Assembly: GCF_004328625.1 (NCBI RefSeq)
Contig: NZ_CP032229.1
Coordinates: forward strand, 1,984,001-2,048,000
Length of the DNA stretch: 64,000 nucleotides
Source: Streptomyces seoulensis
Lineage (GTDB): Bacteria > Actinomycetota > Actinomycetes > Streptomycetales > Streptomycetaceae
Direction: 5' to 3'
Below are positions 8,163 to 17,588 of the stretch, piece by piece. Position numbers and translations under genes: made by a program. The notes under the pieces were generated by a model, which worked only from the letters and a program-made list of their open reading frames with translations, had not been told where the DNA came from and ran no database searches. The stretch's first letter is position 1, and every line of letters starts with the position of its first letter.

Positions 8163-9134
8163 TCAGCCGTGGCGGTGGCGCCAGCCCTGCCAGGCGGAGT
8201 CGATCATCTCGTCCAGTCCGTGCCGGGCCGTCCAGCCCAGCTCGGTGCGGATGCGGCTCGCGGCGGCCACCACGCGGGCGGGGTCGCCGGCGCGGCGCTC
8301 GGTGACCTCGGGGGTGACGTCCTCGTTGCCGGTGGTCTTGAGGATGCGGTCCACCATCTCGCGGACCGAACTGCCCTCGCCCCGGCCGATGTTGAGGACC
8401 AGCGAGGTGCCCTCGGGGGCCTCGCGCAGCCGGACCGCGGCGGCCTGGTGGGCGGAGGCGATGTCCTGGACGTGGATGTAGTCCCGTACGCAGGTGCCGT
8501 CCTCGGTGGCGTAGTCGTCGCCGAAGATGCGGGGGGCCTCGGACGCCTCGAGGCGCTCGAAGACCATGGGGATGAGGTTGAACACACCCTCGTCGGAGAG
8601 TTCGGGCGCGGCCGCCCCGGCGACGTTGAAGTAGCGCAGGCTGACGGCGCGCAGGCCGTGGGCGCGGGCGGCGGCCGCGATGAGCCACTCCCCCACCAGC
8701 TTGGTCTCCCCGTAGGGGCTCATCGGGGCGCACGGCGTGTCCTCGGTCACGAGGTCGACGTCGGGCATGCCGTAGACGGCGGCGGAGGAGGAGAAGACGA
8801 TCCGCTCCACGCCGGTGGCCGTCATGGCGGCCAGCAGGGTCTGCAGGCCCGTCACGTTCTCGCGGTAGTAGTGGAGCGGGCGCTCGACCGACTCCCCCAC
8901 CTGCTTCTTGGCGGCGATGTGCACCACGCCGGTCACGCCGTGCTCGCGGAGGGTGCCTTCGAGCAGCTCCTGGTCCAGCACACTGCCCACGACCAGCGGC
9001 ACCCCGGCGGGGACCCGGTCGGCACTGCCCGTCGACAGGTCGTCGTACACGACGACGCTCTCGCCGCCCGCCGTCATCGCGCGCACCACGTGCGAGCCGA
9101 TGTACCCGGCGCCTCCCGTGACCAGCCAGCTCAT
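8163..9134 (-). CDS. galE: UDP-glucose 4-epimerase
   Basis: Interconverts UDP-glucose and UDP-galactose (or the N-acetyl forms) using bound NAD. The 323-residue SDR-extended protein starts with the dinucleotide fold VTGGAGYIGSHV and has the Ser-Tyr-Lys set (SSSAAVYG, then SPYGETKLVGE with Tyr-x3-Lys). The C-terminal sugar-binding region is complete. The ATG has GGAGG about 8 nt upstream. It is transcribed away from the two glycosyltransferase/TagF-type fusion genes across a 280-nt shared region, which suggests it supplies a UDP-galactose-type donor for the same polymer. General galactose metabolism is the alternative. Confidence 0.95.
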   Translation of the reverse strand: MSWLVTGGAGYIGSHVVRAMTAGGESVVVYDDLSTGSADRVPAGVPLVVGSVLDQELLEGTLREHGVTGVVHIAAKKQVGESVERPLHYYRENVTGLQTLLAAMTATGVERIVFSSSAAVYGMPDVDLVTEDTPCAPMSPYGETKLVGEWLIAAAARAHGLRAVSLRYFNVAGAAAPELSDEGVFNLIPMVFERLEASEAPRIFGDDYATEDGTCVRDYIHVQDIASAHQAAAVRLREAPEGTSLVLNIGRGEGSSVREMVDRILKTTGNEDVTPEVTERRAGDPARVVAAASRIRTELGWTARHGLDEMIDSAWQGWRHRHG

Positions 9135-9200
9135 TCCAGGGCCTCCTCGAAGTTCACTACCGGCAGCAGACTCCTTGATGGCCCGGGGAAAATCGAATCC

Positions 9201-9228
9201 GACATTCCGTGACGGACATTCCCAGACG
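9201..9228. repeat. Two tandem 14-bp repeats in the galE/glycosyltransferase promoter region
   Basis: GACATTCCGTGACG is followed immediately by GACATTCCCAGACG (12 of 14 identical). The pair lies 67 nt upstream of galE and about 190 nt upstream of the divergent glycosyltransferase. It could be an operator for both. I do not recognise a known regulator for it. Confidence 0.45.
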
Positions 9229-9414
9229 GGACGCGAGCGGAGATATGAGATGGACCACCTCGCGCGGCGGAAAGGAGCGATTCGCGCTGCGGGAGCGTCC
9301 TTGTACTCTGTGGCGGCGGCACGATTGGGCCCGTCGGCGGACAGAGTTCACTCAAGGTTCACTCCGGTCCCGGCCCACACTCACGTGATCGGTTCTCGGA
9401 ACAGGTTGTAAAGG

Positions 9415-11646
9415 ATGCCCAAACTCTCTCTCGTCGTCCCTGCGTACAAGGTGCAGGCGTACCTCGCGGAGTGCCTCGACTCGATTCTCGAACAGGACTT
9501 TTCGGACTTCGAGGTCATCGCCGTCGACGACTGTTCCCCGGATGCCTCGGGCGCCATTCTGGACGAGTACGCCGAGCGTGACCCCCGTGTTCACGTGATT
9601 CACCTCACGGAGAACGTGGGCCTCGGCCGTGCGCGCAATGTGGGCATGGAGAAGGCGACGGGCGAATACCTCCTTTTCCTCGACAGCGACGACACCCTCA
9701 CCGAGGGCGCGCTGCGGGCGATAGCCGGGCGGCTCGAGGCCGCCGGTGACCCGGAGATACTCGTCTACGACTACGCGCGCAGCTACTGGGACGGCAGGGT
9801 CCGCCCGAACATGCGCGCCGCCCTGCTCCGCCCCGACGGCCCGGAGTCATTCCCGCTGTCCGAGCGTCCGCAGCTGCTGGACCTGCTCCAGATCGTCTGG
9901 AACAAGGCGTACCGGCGCGACTTCGTCCTCCGCATGGGCCTGAGCTTCCCGCCCGGCTACTACGAGGACGCCCCCTGGACGTTCTGCTCGATGATCAGCG
10001 CCGAGCACATCGCCCTGCTGGACCGGGTCTGTGTGATGTACCGGCAGCGCCGCGAGGGCGGCAACATCCTGAAGACGGTCAGCCGCAAGCACTTCGACGT
10101 CTTCGACCAGTACGGGCGCGTCTTCGCCTTCCTCGACGCGCACCCCGAACTCGACCAGTGGCGCGGGCCGTTGTTCCGCAAGATGGTCGACCACTATCTG
10201 ACCGTCCTCACCAAGCCCGGCCGGCTGCCGCAGAACGCGCGCGCCGAGTTCTTCCGCCGTGCCTCCGCCGACTACCGCGCCCGGCTGCCGAAGGGCTTCG
10301 CCCGGCCCGGCGGCAACCTCGGCCACAAGTACGCGATGCTGGAGCGGGGTTCGTACCTCACGATGGCGGGCGCGCTGGGCGCGGTGAAGCTCCGCCAGGC
10401 GGTCCGCCGCCGGGCCCGCACCACCCTGAACCAGTCCAAGCGCAACGCGATGGGCGTCTTCTACCAGTCCCAGCTCAAGCTGCCGCTGGACGAGAACCTG
10501 GCGCTGTTCTCCGCCTACTGGAGCCGCAGCGTCTCCTGCAACCCGGCGGCCATCGACGCCGAACTCGCCCGGCTGGCGCCGAACGTGCGCCGGGTGTGGG
10601 CGGTCCAGGCGGACGCGGTGGACCGGGTGCCGGCCGGGCACGAGTTCGTGCGGGTCGGCTCGCGCGAGTACTGGTCGGTGCTGGCTCGCGCCAAGTACCT
10701 CGTGAACAACGTGAACTTCGCGGACAGCGTGGTCAAGCGCGAGGGCCAGATCCACCTCCAGACCCACCACGGCACCCCGCTGAAGACCATGGGCCTGGAC
10801 CAGCGCAAGTACCCGGCGTCCACCAACATGAGCTTCGACAAGCTGCTGGAGCGGTGCGACCGCTGGGACTACAGCCTCAGCTCCAACCGGTTCTCCACCA
10901 CGGTGTGGGAGCGGGTCTACCCCTGCTCGTACGTCTCGCTGGAGACCGGCTACCCGCGCAACGACATCCTCGTCAACGCCACCGCCGAGGACGTGCGGCG
11001 GGCCCGTGCCTCCCTCGAACTGGCCGACGGCACGCGGGCGTTCCTCTACATGCCGACCCACCGCGAGTACCAGGCCGGCTTCACCCCCAGCCTCGACCTG
11101 GTCCGGCTCGCCGACGAACTCGGCCCGGACGTCACGCTGATGGTGCGCGGCCACTACTTCTACGGCAACTCCAGCCACGTGGAGGAGCTGCGCCGCAGCG
11201 GCCGTATCGTCGACGTCTCGGGCCACCCGCGCGTGGAGGAGCTGTACCTCGCCGCGGACGCCCTGATCACGGACTACTCCTCCGCGATGTTCGACTACGC
11301 GGTGCTGGACCGTCCGGTCATCGTCTACGCCTCCGACTGGGACATCTACTCGGCGGTGCGCGGCACCTACTTCGACCTGATGAAGGAGCCGCCCGGCGCG
11401 GTGGCCACCTCGCAGGCGGAGCTGATCAGACTCCTCGAATCGGGCGAGTACGACGGGCCGGAGGCGGCCCGCTACCGTGACCGGTTCCGCAGGCGCTACT
11501 GCGAGTTCGACGACGGCCGCGCGGCCGAGCGGGTGGTGCGCCGGGTCTTCCTTGGCGAGGAGGACCTGCTGCCCCTCGTCCCGTTCGCCGACCGTCACCA
11601 CGCACCGACTCCCCCGCAGGCGCTCGAATCGCTCGAGCGGGCCTGA
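9415..11646 (+). CDS. Fused GT2 glycosyltransferase / CDP-glycerol glycerophosphotransferase-like protein
   Basis: A 743-residue two-domain enzyme. Residues 1-~310 are a family-2 glycosyltransferase (SLVVPAYKVQAYLAECLDSI, VDDCSPD, nucleotide-sugar DxD in FLDSDD). Residues ~350-720 match TagB/TagF-type polyol-phosphate transferases: HGTPLKTMG, GYPRNDIL, the RGHYFY His, and ITDYSSAMFDYAVLDRPV. It should add a sugar and polymerise or transfer an alditol phosphate at the inner membrane face; no membrane span is evident. AAAGG abuts the ATG, so the ribosome site is poor, but the start fits the GT2 family. Its stop is 27 nt from the next fusion gene's start, so they are co-transcribed. Confidence 0.88.
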   Translation: MPKLSLVVPAYKVQAYLAECLDSILEQDFSDFEVIAVDDCSPDASGAILDEYAERDPRVHVIHLTENVGLGRARNVGMEKATGEYLLFLDSDDTLTEGALRAIAGRLEAAGDPEILVYDYARSYWDGRVRPNMRAALLRPDGPESFPLSERPQLLDLLQIVWNKAYRRDFVLRMGLSFPPGYYEDAPWTFCSMISAEHIALLDRVCVMYRQRREGGNILKTVSRKHFDVFDQYGRVFAFLDAHPELDQWRGPLFRKMVDHYLTVLTKPGRLPQNARAEFFRRASADYRARLPKGFARPGGNLGHKYAMLERGSYLTMAGALGAVKLRQAVRRRARTTLNQSKRNAMGVFYQSQLKLPLDENLALFSAYWSRSVSCNPAAIDAELARLAPNVRRVWAVQADAVDRVPAGHEFVRVGSREYWSVLARAKYLVNNVNFADSVVKREGQIHLQTHHGTPLKTMGLDQRKYPASTNMSFDKLLERCDRWDYSLSSNRFSTTVWERVYPCSYVSLETGYPRNDILVNATAEDVRRARASLELADGTRAFLYMPTHREYQAGFTPSLDLVRLADELGPDVTLMVRGHYFYGNSSHVEELRRSGRIVDVSGHPRVEELYLAADALITDYSSAMFDYAVLDRPVIVYASDWDIYSAVRGTYFDLMKEPPGAVATSQAELIRLLESGEYDGPEAARYRDRFRRRYCEFDDGRAAERVVRRVFLGEEDLLPLVPFADRHHAPTPPQALESLERA

Positions 11647-11673
11647 CCACTCATGAGGAGAGACAACCCGACC

Positions 11674-14600
11674 ATGGCCCCTCGGCTCAGTGTGATCGTT
11701 CCCATCTACAACGTGGAGCGCTACCTGCCCGCCTGCCTCGACTCGCTGGCCGCGCAGACCTTTACGGACCTCGAGGTCCTGATGGTCGACGACGGTTCGC
11801 CCGACGACTCGGCCGCGATAGCCGCCGAGTACGCGGCCCGCGACGAGCGGTTCCACCTCATCCGCAAGGAGAACGCCGGCCTCGGCGCGGCCCGCAACAC
11901 GGGCATCGCGCACATGTCCGCCGACGCGGAGTACCTGACCTTCGTCGACAGTGACGACATCATCCCGCCGGACGCCTACCGGCTGATGGTGAGCAGCCTG
12001 GACGAGACCGGCTCGGACTTCGCCACCGGCAACGTCTTCCACCTCAAGGGCGAGCGCTCCTGGCAGGTGCCGCTGCTGAAGATGCTGGCCGGCGAGGCCC
12101 GCAAGCGCACCCACATCTCGAAGAACCCGAAGCTGGTCGCCGACCGCATCGCCTGCAACAAGGTCTTCCGCCGGACCTTCTGGGAGGGCCGGGGCTTCAC
12201 CTTCCCCGAGGGCATCCTCCACGAGGACATCCCGGTCGTGCTCCCGGCGCACTACCAGGCCGAGGCGATCGACATCATCGGCGAGCCGACGTACTACTGG
12301 CGGCTGCGCGAGGGCGAGTCGGCCCCGTCGATCACCCAGCGCCGCCGCGAGCCGCAGGCCATCCGCGACCGGGTCACCGCGGTCAGCATGGTCAGCGACT
12401 ACCTCGCCCAGCAGCCCGGCGCCGAGTTCGCCGAGTACAAGCGGCAGTACGACGACCGTGTGCTCCGCGACGACCTGCGCCTGTTCATGCGGGTCGTGCC
12501 GGACGCGACCGCCGAGTTCCACGAGGCGTTCCTGGAGGCGACCAACCGCTTCCTGGACACCATCGACCCGAAGATCGTCATGGCGCTTCCCACGGACCTG
12601 CGCGTCCAGTGGCTGCTGGTGCGCAAGCACGCCATGCCCGAGCTGATCGCCCTGCTGGCCTCCCAGCGCCGCAAGGACCCGGTCGAGGTCTCCGGCACCT
12701 TCCGCAAGTACGCCAGCTTCCGCACCCTTGAGGAGAGCGGCTTCGAGCTGCCCAAGGCGGCGCTGCGCATCGACGGCGACCTCGGTCTGCGCGCCCCGCT
12801 GCGCGCGGCGACCTGGCGCAACGGCAAGCTGCTGCTGACCGGCGACGCCTACATCGACAAGATCGACATGTCGGCCAAGCGGAGCAGCCTGAAGGTCGTC
12901 CAGCTCAAGCGGTCCGGTTCGCGCCAGCGCATGTTCCTCCCCGCGAAGAACATCTACCGCCCGGAGACCACCACCGACTCCGGCCAGAAGCGCTACAACT
13001 ACGACTGGGCCGGCTGGGAACTGGAGCTGGACCCGGCGAAGCTGCGCAAGGGCGGTGCCTGGCGCGAGGGCCTGTGGCACGTCGGCATCAACGTCTACGC
13101 CTCCGGCCTGGTGCGCCGCAGCGCGGTGTGGGCCCGCGGCGGCTCGGCGGCCAACTTCGCGCCGTACCAGTGGCTGGACGACGACTTCCGGATGCTGCCG
13201 GTCGTGGAGCGCGGCGCGCTCAAGCTGCGCGTGGAGAAGGTGCGCGCGCTGATCACCGACCGCCGGATCACCGCGGACTCGGTCGAGATCGACGGCGAGC
13301 TGCGCACCGCCCTGAAGTCCGGCGAGGAGCTGTCGCTCCGGCTGACGAACTCCAAGAGCGGCGAGGTCCGCTGGTACCCGATCGACATCGGCCGGGCCGG
13401 GACGCGCACCACCTTCCAGGGCCGGGTGCCGCTGTCCGACGTGGTGCTGCTGGCCAGCGAGGACGTCGAGGACCACGCCCAGCCCGAGCGCCGGCTGTGG
13501 AGTGTCGCGCTGCTGGCCAAGTCCCCGGACGGCACGCAGCGCCAGTTCGGCAGCGTCATGAGCGAGGGCCTCGCGGACCTGTCCGCCGACGTGCCCGAGT
13601 CCTTCGGCGCGGCCGGTGCCAACCGCGAGGTCGCCCTGATCTCGGGCAACAACGGCTATCTGAAGATCGTCGGCCGGTTGCGCCGGGCCGTGCTGACGTC
13701 GGTCGCCGTCCGGGAGGGCCGGATCGCGCTCGGCGGCCGCGCCTCGCGCGAGCTGGCCGGCTCCGAGCTGGTGCTCAAGGCCAGCAACCGCTTCGACGAG
13801 CGCAAGGCGTCGGTGGACTGGGCGGACGACGGCACCTTCACCGTCTCCTTCGACCCGTCCGTGATGGGCGGCTCCGGCGGGGTCCCGCTGAAGGCCGGCC
13901 GCTGGAACCTGCTGCTGCGCAGCGAGAACGAGGCCGTGCCGGACGCCGAGTTCGTCATCGACCGGCTCGCCGCCTCGCAGTTCCCGCTCCACACCGAACT
14001 GGGCGGCCGCCGCTACTGGTTCGAGAGCCGCTGGGGCGACTTCCCGCAGCTCAACTGCCGCTCGGAGCTGACCGACCTGGAGCGCGGCCCGTACCGCATG
14101 CTCCAGCTGCGCCGCGAGGTGTACGAGACCGGGCGCCAGCAGCCGCTGCGCGACCAGGTGTTCTTCCTCAGCTACAACGGCAAGCAGTACTCGGACAGCC
14201 CGCGTGCCATGCACGAGGAACTGCTGCGCCGGGGCAGCGACCTGAAGTACCTGTGGGCCGTGCGCGACGGTCAGGTCAACCTGCCGCCCACCGCCGACAA
14301 GGTCCGCATGTGGGGCAAGGAGTGGTTCGAGGCGCTGGCCACCTCGCGCTACATCGTCACCAACGGGCACCTGCCCGAGTGGGTGGAGCGGCGCCCCGGC
14401 CAGGTCATCGTGCAGACCTGGCACGGCACCATGCTGAAGAAGATCGGTCACGACATCGAGACCCTCTACTTCGACCGGGAGTACCAGAACCGGCTGGCGC
14501 TGGAGGCGAAGAACTGGAGCCTGCTGGTCTCCTCCAACCGCTTCTCCACGCCGATCCTCAAGCGCGCCTTCTCCTACGACGGTGAGATCCAGGAGGCGGG

Positions 14601-15237
14601 TTACCCCCGCAACGACTACCTGTACTCCCCGGACAAGGACAAGATCGCGGACAAGGTCAAGGAGTCGCTGGGCATCCCGAAGGACAAGAAGGTCGTGCTG
14701 TACGCGCCGACCTGGCGGGACGACCAGTCGCACAGCGCCGGCCAGTACCTGTTCGACCTGCGGATCGACCTGGAGGACGCGCGCCGCCGCCTCGGCGACG
14801 ACCACGTGCTGCTGATCCGCCGCCACTCCAACGTCGTCGACGCGGTGCCCGGCGCGGGCAACGGCTTCGTCTTCGACGCCTCGGAGTACCCGGACATCGC
14901 CGACCTGTACCTGGCGGCGGACATCATGATCACCGACTACTCGTCCGTGATGTTCGACTACGCCCACCTCAAGCGGCCGATGCTGTTCTTCACGTACGAC
15001 CTGGAGCACTACCGCGACAAGCTGCGCGGGTTCTACTTCGACTTCGAGCAGGACTCGCCCGGCCCGCTGATCGACAACTCCGAGGACCTGGTGAGCGCGA
15101 TCCGCGACATCGACACGGTGTCCGCGGAGTACCAGGAGCGCTTCGACCGCTTCCACCACCTGTTCTGCGACCTGGACGACGGCCACGCCTCGGCGCGGGT
15201 CGTGGACCGGATGCTGGAGCAGGCCAAGGAGAGCTGA
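11674..15237 (+). CDS. Large fused GT2 glycosyltransferase / CDP-glycerol glycerophosphotransferase-like protein
   Basis: A 1187-residue relative of the preceding gene. The GT2 domain is at residues 1-~330 (LSVIVPIYNVERYLPACLDS, VDDGSPDD, FVDSDD). The C-terminal ~380 residues are the TagF-type transferase (QTWHGTMLKKIG, GYPRNDYLY, YAPTWRDD, LIRRHSNVVD, ITDYSSVMFDYAHLKRP). Between them are about 450 residues, absent from the shorter neighbour, with several beta-rich repeats of about 100 residues (for example RITADSVEIDGELRT and REGRIALGGRASRELAGSEL). The ATG at 11674 aligns with the neighbour's start; an ATG at 11653 is possible. It probably builds a glycosylated, phosphate-linked wall polymer. 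Confidence 0.88.
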   Translation: MAPRLSVIVPIYNVERYLPACLDSLAAQTFTDLEVLMVDDGSPDDSAAIAAEYAARDERFHLIRKENAGLGAARNTGIAHMSADAEYLTFVDSDDIIPPDAYRLMVSSLDETGSDFATGNVFHLKGERSWQVPLLKMLAGEARKRTHISKNPKLVADRIACNKVFRRTFWEGRGFTFPEGILHEDIPVVLPAHYQAEAIDIIGEPTYYWRLREGESAPSITQRRREPQAIRDRVTAVSMVSDYLAQQPGAEFAEYKRQYDDRVLRDDLRLFMRVVPDATAEFHEAFLEATNRFLDTIDPKIVMALPTDLRVQWLLVRKHAMPELIALLASQRRKDPVEVSGTFRKYASFRTLEESGFELPKAALRIDGDLGLRAPLRAATWRNGKLLLTGDAYIDKIDMSAKRSSLKVVQLKRSGSRQRMFLPAKNIYRPETTTDSGQKRYNYDWAGWELELDPAKLRKGGAWREGLWHVGINVYASGLVRRSAVWARGGSAANFAPYQWLDDDFRMLPVVERGALKLRVEKVRALITDRRITADSVEIDGELRTALKSGEELSLRLTNSKSGEVRWYPIDIGRAGTRTTFQGRVPLSDVVLLASEDVEDHAQPERRLWSVALLAKSPDGTQRQFGSVMSEGLADLSADVPESFGAAGANREVALISGNNGYLKIVGRLRRAVLTSVAVREGRIALGGRASRELAGSELVLKASNRFDERKASVDWADDGTFTVSFDPSVMGGSGGVPLKAGRWNLLLRSENEAVPDAEFVIDRLAASQFPLHTELGGRRYWFESRWGDFPQLNCRSELTDLERGPYRMLQLRREVYETGRQQPLRDQVFFLSYNGKQYSDSPRAMHEELLRRGSDLKYLWAVRDGQVNLPPTADKVRMWGKEWFEALATSRYIVTNGHLPEWVERRPGQVIVQTWHGTMLKKIGHDIETLYFDREYQNRLALEAKNWSLLVSSNRFSTPILKRAFSYDGEIQEAGYPRNDYLYSPDKDKIADKVKESLGIPKDKKVVLYAPTWRDDQSHSAGQYLFDLRIDLEDARRRLGDDHVLLIRRHSNVVDAVPGAGNGFVFDASEYPDIADLYLAADIMITDYSSVMFDYAHLKRPMLFFTYDLEHYRDKLRGFYFDFEQDSPGPLIDNSEDLVSAIRDIDTVSAEYQERFDRFHHLFCDLDDGHASARVVDRMLEQAKES

Positions 15238-15250
15238 GCCCGCACGCGTG

Positions 15251-15294
15251 AAGGGGCCGGGCCCGGAGGGAATGTCCTCCGGGCCCGGCCCCTT
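15251..15294. terminator. Inverted repeat between convergent glycosyltransferase genes
   Basis: A perfect 19-bp GC-rich stem (AAGGGGCCGGGCCCGGAGG and its complement) with a 6-nt loop lies between the TagF-type fusion (+) and the GT4 gene (-). Both arms end in AAGG/CCTT followed by Ts, which suits termination in both directions. Confidence 0.85.
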
Positions 15295-15310
15295 TTCCGT
15301 GCCGGTGTGC

Positions 15311-17371
15311 TCAGAGGCGGACGGTCTTCACCGCGAACTGGCCGGTCAGGGTGAAGTAGGGCCGCAGCTCGGTCTCCCGGCGGCGGACCTCCGGCTGCGG
15401 GCGCGGGGCCGGCCTCAGCACCCGCTTCGCCTCCCGCAGGGCGCGCTCGCCCAGGGAGAAGGACCGCTCCTGGAGGGCGCCGGCCACGGCCTCCTGGGTG
15501 ACCAGCACGGGCCTGGGCAGCACGAACACGTCGATCGGGCTGAGCACGTCGGTGGCCAGCTTCGCCAGCGCCACCCGGGCGGCACCGGCGGCGGGGCGCA
15601 CCCAGAAGTCCCAGACGATCTCCGAGCCCGTGCCGCCGGTGTGCTCCCCGGCCAGGGCCGCGCAGTCCACGACGGCGGTGCCGGTGCCGTCCCCGGCGTC
15701 CTGGAGCGGGAAGACCAGCACGCGTTTCTTGTCGCGCCGGTGCACCGCCTCCAGCACGGCGCCCTCGCCGACGGCCGCGCCCCACAGCGCCGCCCGCACC
15801 CGCAGGGTCCGCTCGTCCGCCTCGATGTCCCCGGCCTCGGCGTGCGTCGCGCGCAGCACGCTGCGCACCCGCAGCCGGCCGTCCTGGTCCCGGTGCGGCA
15901 GCAGCAGCGCGAGCGCCGGGCCCTCGGTGCGGGGCAGCCGGACCGCGAGGAGGTCCCGCGTGTCGCAGCCGAAGCCGTCGGCGGACAGCGGCACCTCGGC
16001 GCCCGCCGGGGTGGTCAGCGCCAACTGCCAGGTGCCCTGCGGGAGTCCGCCGTCCCAGGGCACGAGCGCCTCGCCGCCGGGGGTCAGCGGGAACCGGCGC
16101 TCCTCGGGGGTCTTGCCCTCCTTGCGCAGCACCACCTCGGCGCCCTCGGCGCTCGCGGGCAGCGGGCCCACCGCGATGTGCAGGCTCCCCTCGTCGTCGA
16201 CCCGTGCGGTGGCGTCACGGGGCAGCTCCTTGCGGGCGTACGCCTGCGCGAGGATCTCCTCGAACCGCTCGCGGCTCGCCGTCTCCTGGAACCGCTCGGC
16301 GCCGCGCACCGCGGCCTCGGCCATCTTCCGCCGCAGCTCGTCGTCCCGTACCAGCCGCAGGACGGCCGACGCCATGGCGTCCACGTCGCCGCACGGCACG
16401 ATCAGGCCGTCCTCGCCGTCGGTGAGGACGTTGCGCGGGCCGTGGTCGGCGTCGGTGCTGACGACGGGCAGCCCCGCCGCCATGGCCTCCACGAGGACGT
16501 TGCCGAACGCCTCCCGCTTGGAGGGCAGCACGAACAGCGAGCCCTTGCCGAACTCGGGCGTCACCGGCGCGGCCGGCCCCATCAGCAACACGTGGTTGGA
16601 CAGCCCGAGTTCATGGATACGGGCGCGCAGCCGGGCCTTCTCGGCGCCGCTGCCGTAGATCCGCAGCGTCCAGTCCGGGGCCTCGGCGTGCACCTGGGCG
16701 AACGCCTCGACGAGCAGCAGGTGGTTCTTGTTGTCGGTGAGATGCCCGGCGGAGATCACCATCTTGCCGGTGCCGCGCGAGCGGACCGGCGCGGCCGGCA
16801 CGCAGTTGGGCATCACCGCGAGCCGGTCGCGGACGCCGGGCACCTGCCCGGCGATGCTGTCGGCCTCCTCGGGGGTGAGCGCGGTCAGCGCGTCCAAGTG
16901 GAGGTAGGCCGGGAACAGCTTCTTCTTCATGTCGTCGGCGTAGATCAGCGGCATCGAGTGCTCCTGGGCGACCCGCAGGAAGTCACCCTGGGCGTGCGCC
17001 AGCAGCACGGTGATGCGCGGGTTGGAGCTGACCACCACGTCGGCGTCGGTGGTGGCGAGGTACTCCAGCAGCCGCTTCTCGGCCAGCCGGCTGACCACCG
17101 GCTTCTGCACCCCGGTGTTCGGCGGGTAGACCAGCGTGAACCGGTCGGCCAGCGGATCGTCCACGTCCGAGACGGGCGAGTACGGCCGCAGGTCGGTCAG
17201 GGACCGTACCGTCACCTGCGGGTCCAGCGGGAAGTACGACTCGTCACGGACCTTGCGCAGCGCGACGATCTCGACCTCGTGCCTCTCGGCGAGGGCCCCC
17301 GCGAGGTTCTGGGTCGCGCTCACCACCCCGCCCATATGGCAGAGGTCGCGGACCAGGAATGCGATCTTCAC
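15311..17371 (-). CDS. GT4-type glycosyltransferase with C-terminal extension
   Basis: A 686-residue protein. Residues 1-~385 form a GT-B glycosyltransferase of the GT4 group: KIAFLVRDLCHMGGVVSATQ, the SAGHLTDNKNHLLLVEAF donor-site segment, and the catalytic/phosphate region KREAFGNVLVEAMAAGLPVV. Residues ~400-686 are beta-rich and resemble the sugar-adding protein accessory region of the neighbouring fusion proteins. The GTG at 17371 (GGGGGAA upstream) gives the family-like start KIAFLVRD; ATG at 17389 is possible. It converges with the TagF-type genes and has its own promoter. A role in the same wall polymer is inferred from position. Confidence 0.85.
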   Translation of the reverse strand: MKIAFLVRDLCHMGGVVSATQNLAGALAERHEVEIVALRKVRDESYFPLDPQVTVRSLTDLRPYSPVSDVDDPLADRFTLVYPPNTGVQKPVVSRLAEKRLLEYLATTDADVVVSSNPRITVLLAHAQGDFLRVAQEHSMPLIYADDMKKKLFPAYLHLDALTALTPEEADSIAGQVPGVRDRLAVMPNCVPAAPVRSRGTGKMVISAGHLTDNKNHLLLVEAFAQVHAEAPDWTLRIYGSGAEKARLRARIHELGLSNHVLLMGPAAPVTPEFGKGSLFVLPSKREAFGNVLVEAMAAGLPVVSTDADHGPRNVLTDGEDGLIVPCGDVDAMASAVLRLVRDDELRRKMAEAAVRGAERFQETASRERFEEILAQAYARKELPRDATARVDDEGSLHIAVGPLPASAEGAEVVLRKEGKTPEERRFPLTPGGEALVPWDGGLPQGTWQLALTTPAGAEVPLSADGFGCDTRDLLAVRLPRTEGPALALLLPHRDQDGRLRVRSVLRATHAEAGDIEADERTLRVRAALWGAAVGEGAVLEAVHRRDKKRVLVFPLQDAGDGTGTAVVDCAALAGEHTGGTGSEIVWDFWVRPAAGAARVALAKLATDVLSPIDVFVLPRPVLVTQEAVAGALQERSFSLGERALREAKRVLRPAPRPQPEVRRRETELRPYFTLTGQFAVKTVRL

Positions 17372-17519
17372 TGTGTGTTCTTCCCCCATGGCGCCAAAGC
17401 GCCTCCCATGTTCCAAGTCAGGTGACTAGACGGGGAGAAGCGGTAAAAGGTTACTCGCCAAGAGGTCATATGTCGGTCACACCTCCCGGTCGCGGGTACG
17501 GCGAAGGCCGGGCGCTGTG

Positions 17520-17551
17520 CCCGGAAACCCTGTTCAAAGAGGGTTTCCGGG
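17520..17551 (-). terminator. Stem-loop downstream of obg
   Basis: A 12-bp perfect stem (CCCGGAAACCCT and its complement) with an 8-nt loop lies 38 nt past the obg stop codon. There is no T-run, so it is probably an intrinsic terminator of the T-less Streptomyces kind. Confidence 0.7.
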
Positions 17552-17588
17552 TACCGCGGTCCCGGCCCGGGTGGCTGACATCCGCGTC

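Noticed and set aside
9847..15186. 1779-codon open frame on the minus strand opposite the fusion enzymes
   Set aside because: It is the shadow of two genes with clear GT2 and TagF motifs; the translated product is Val/Gln/Arg-rich low complexity without any domain.
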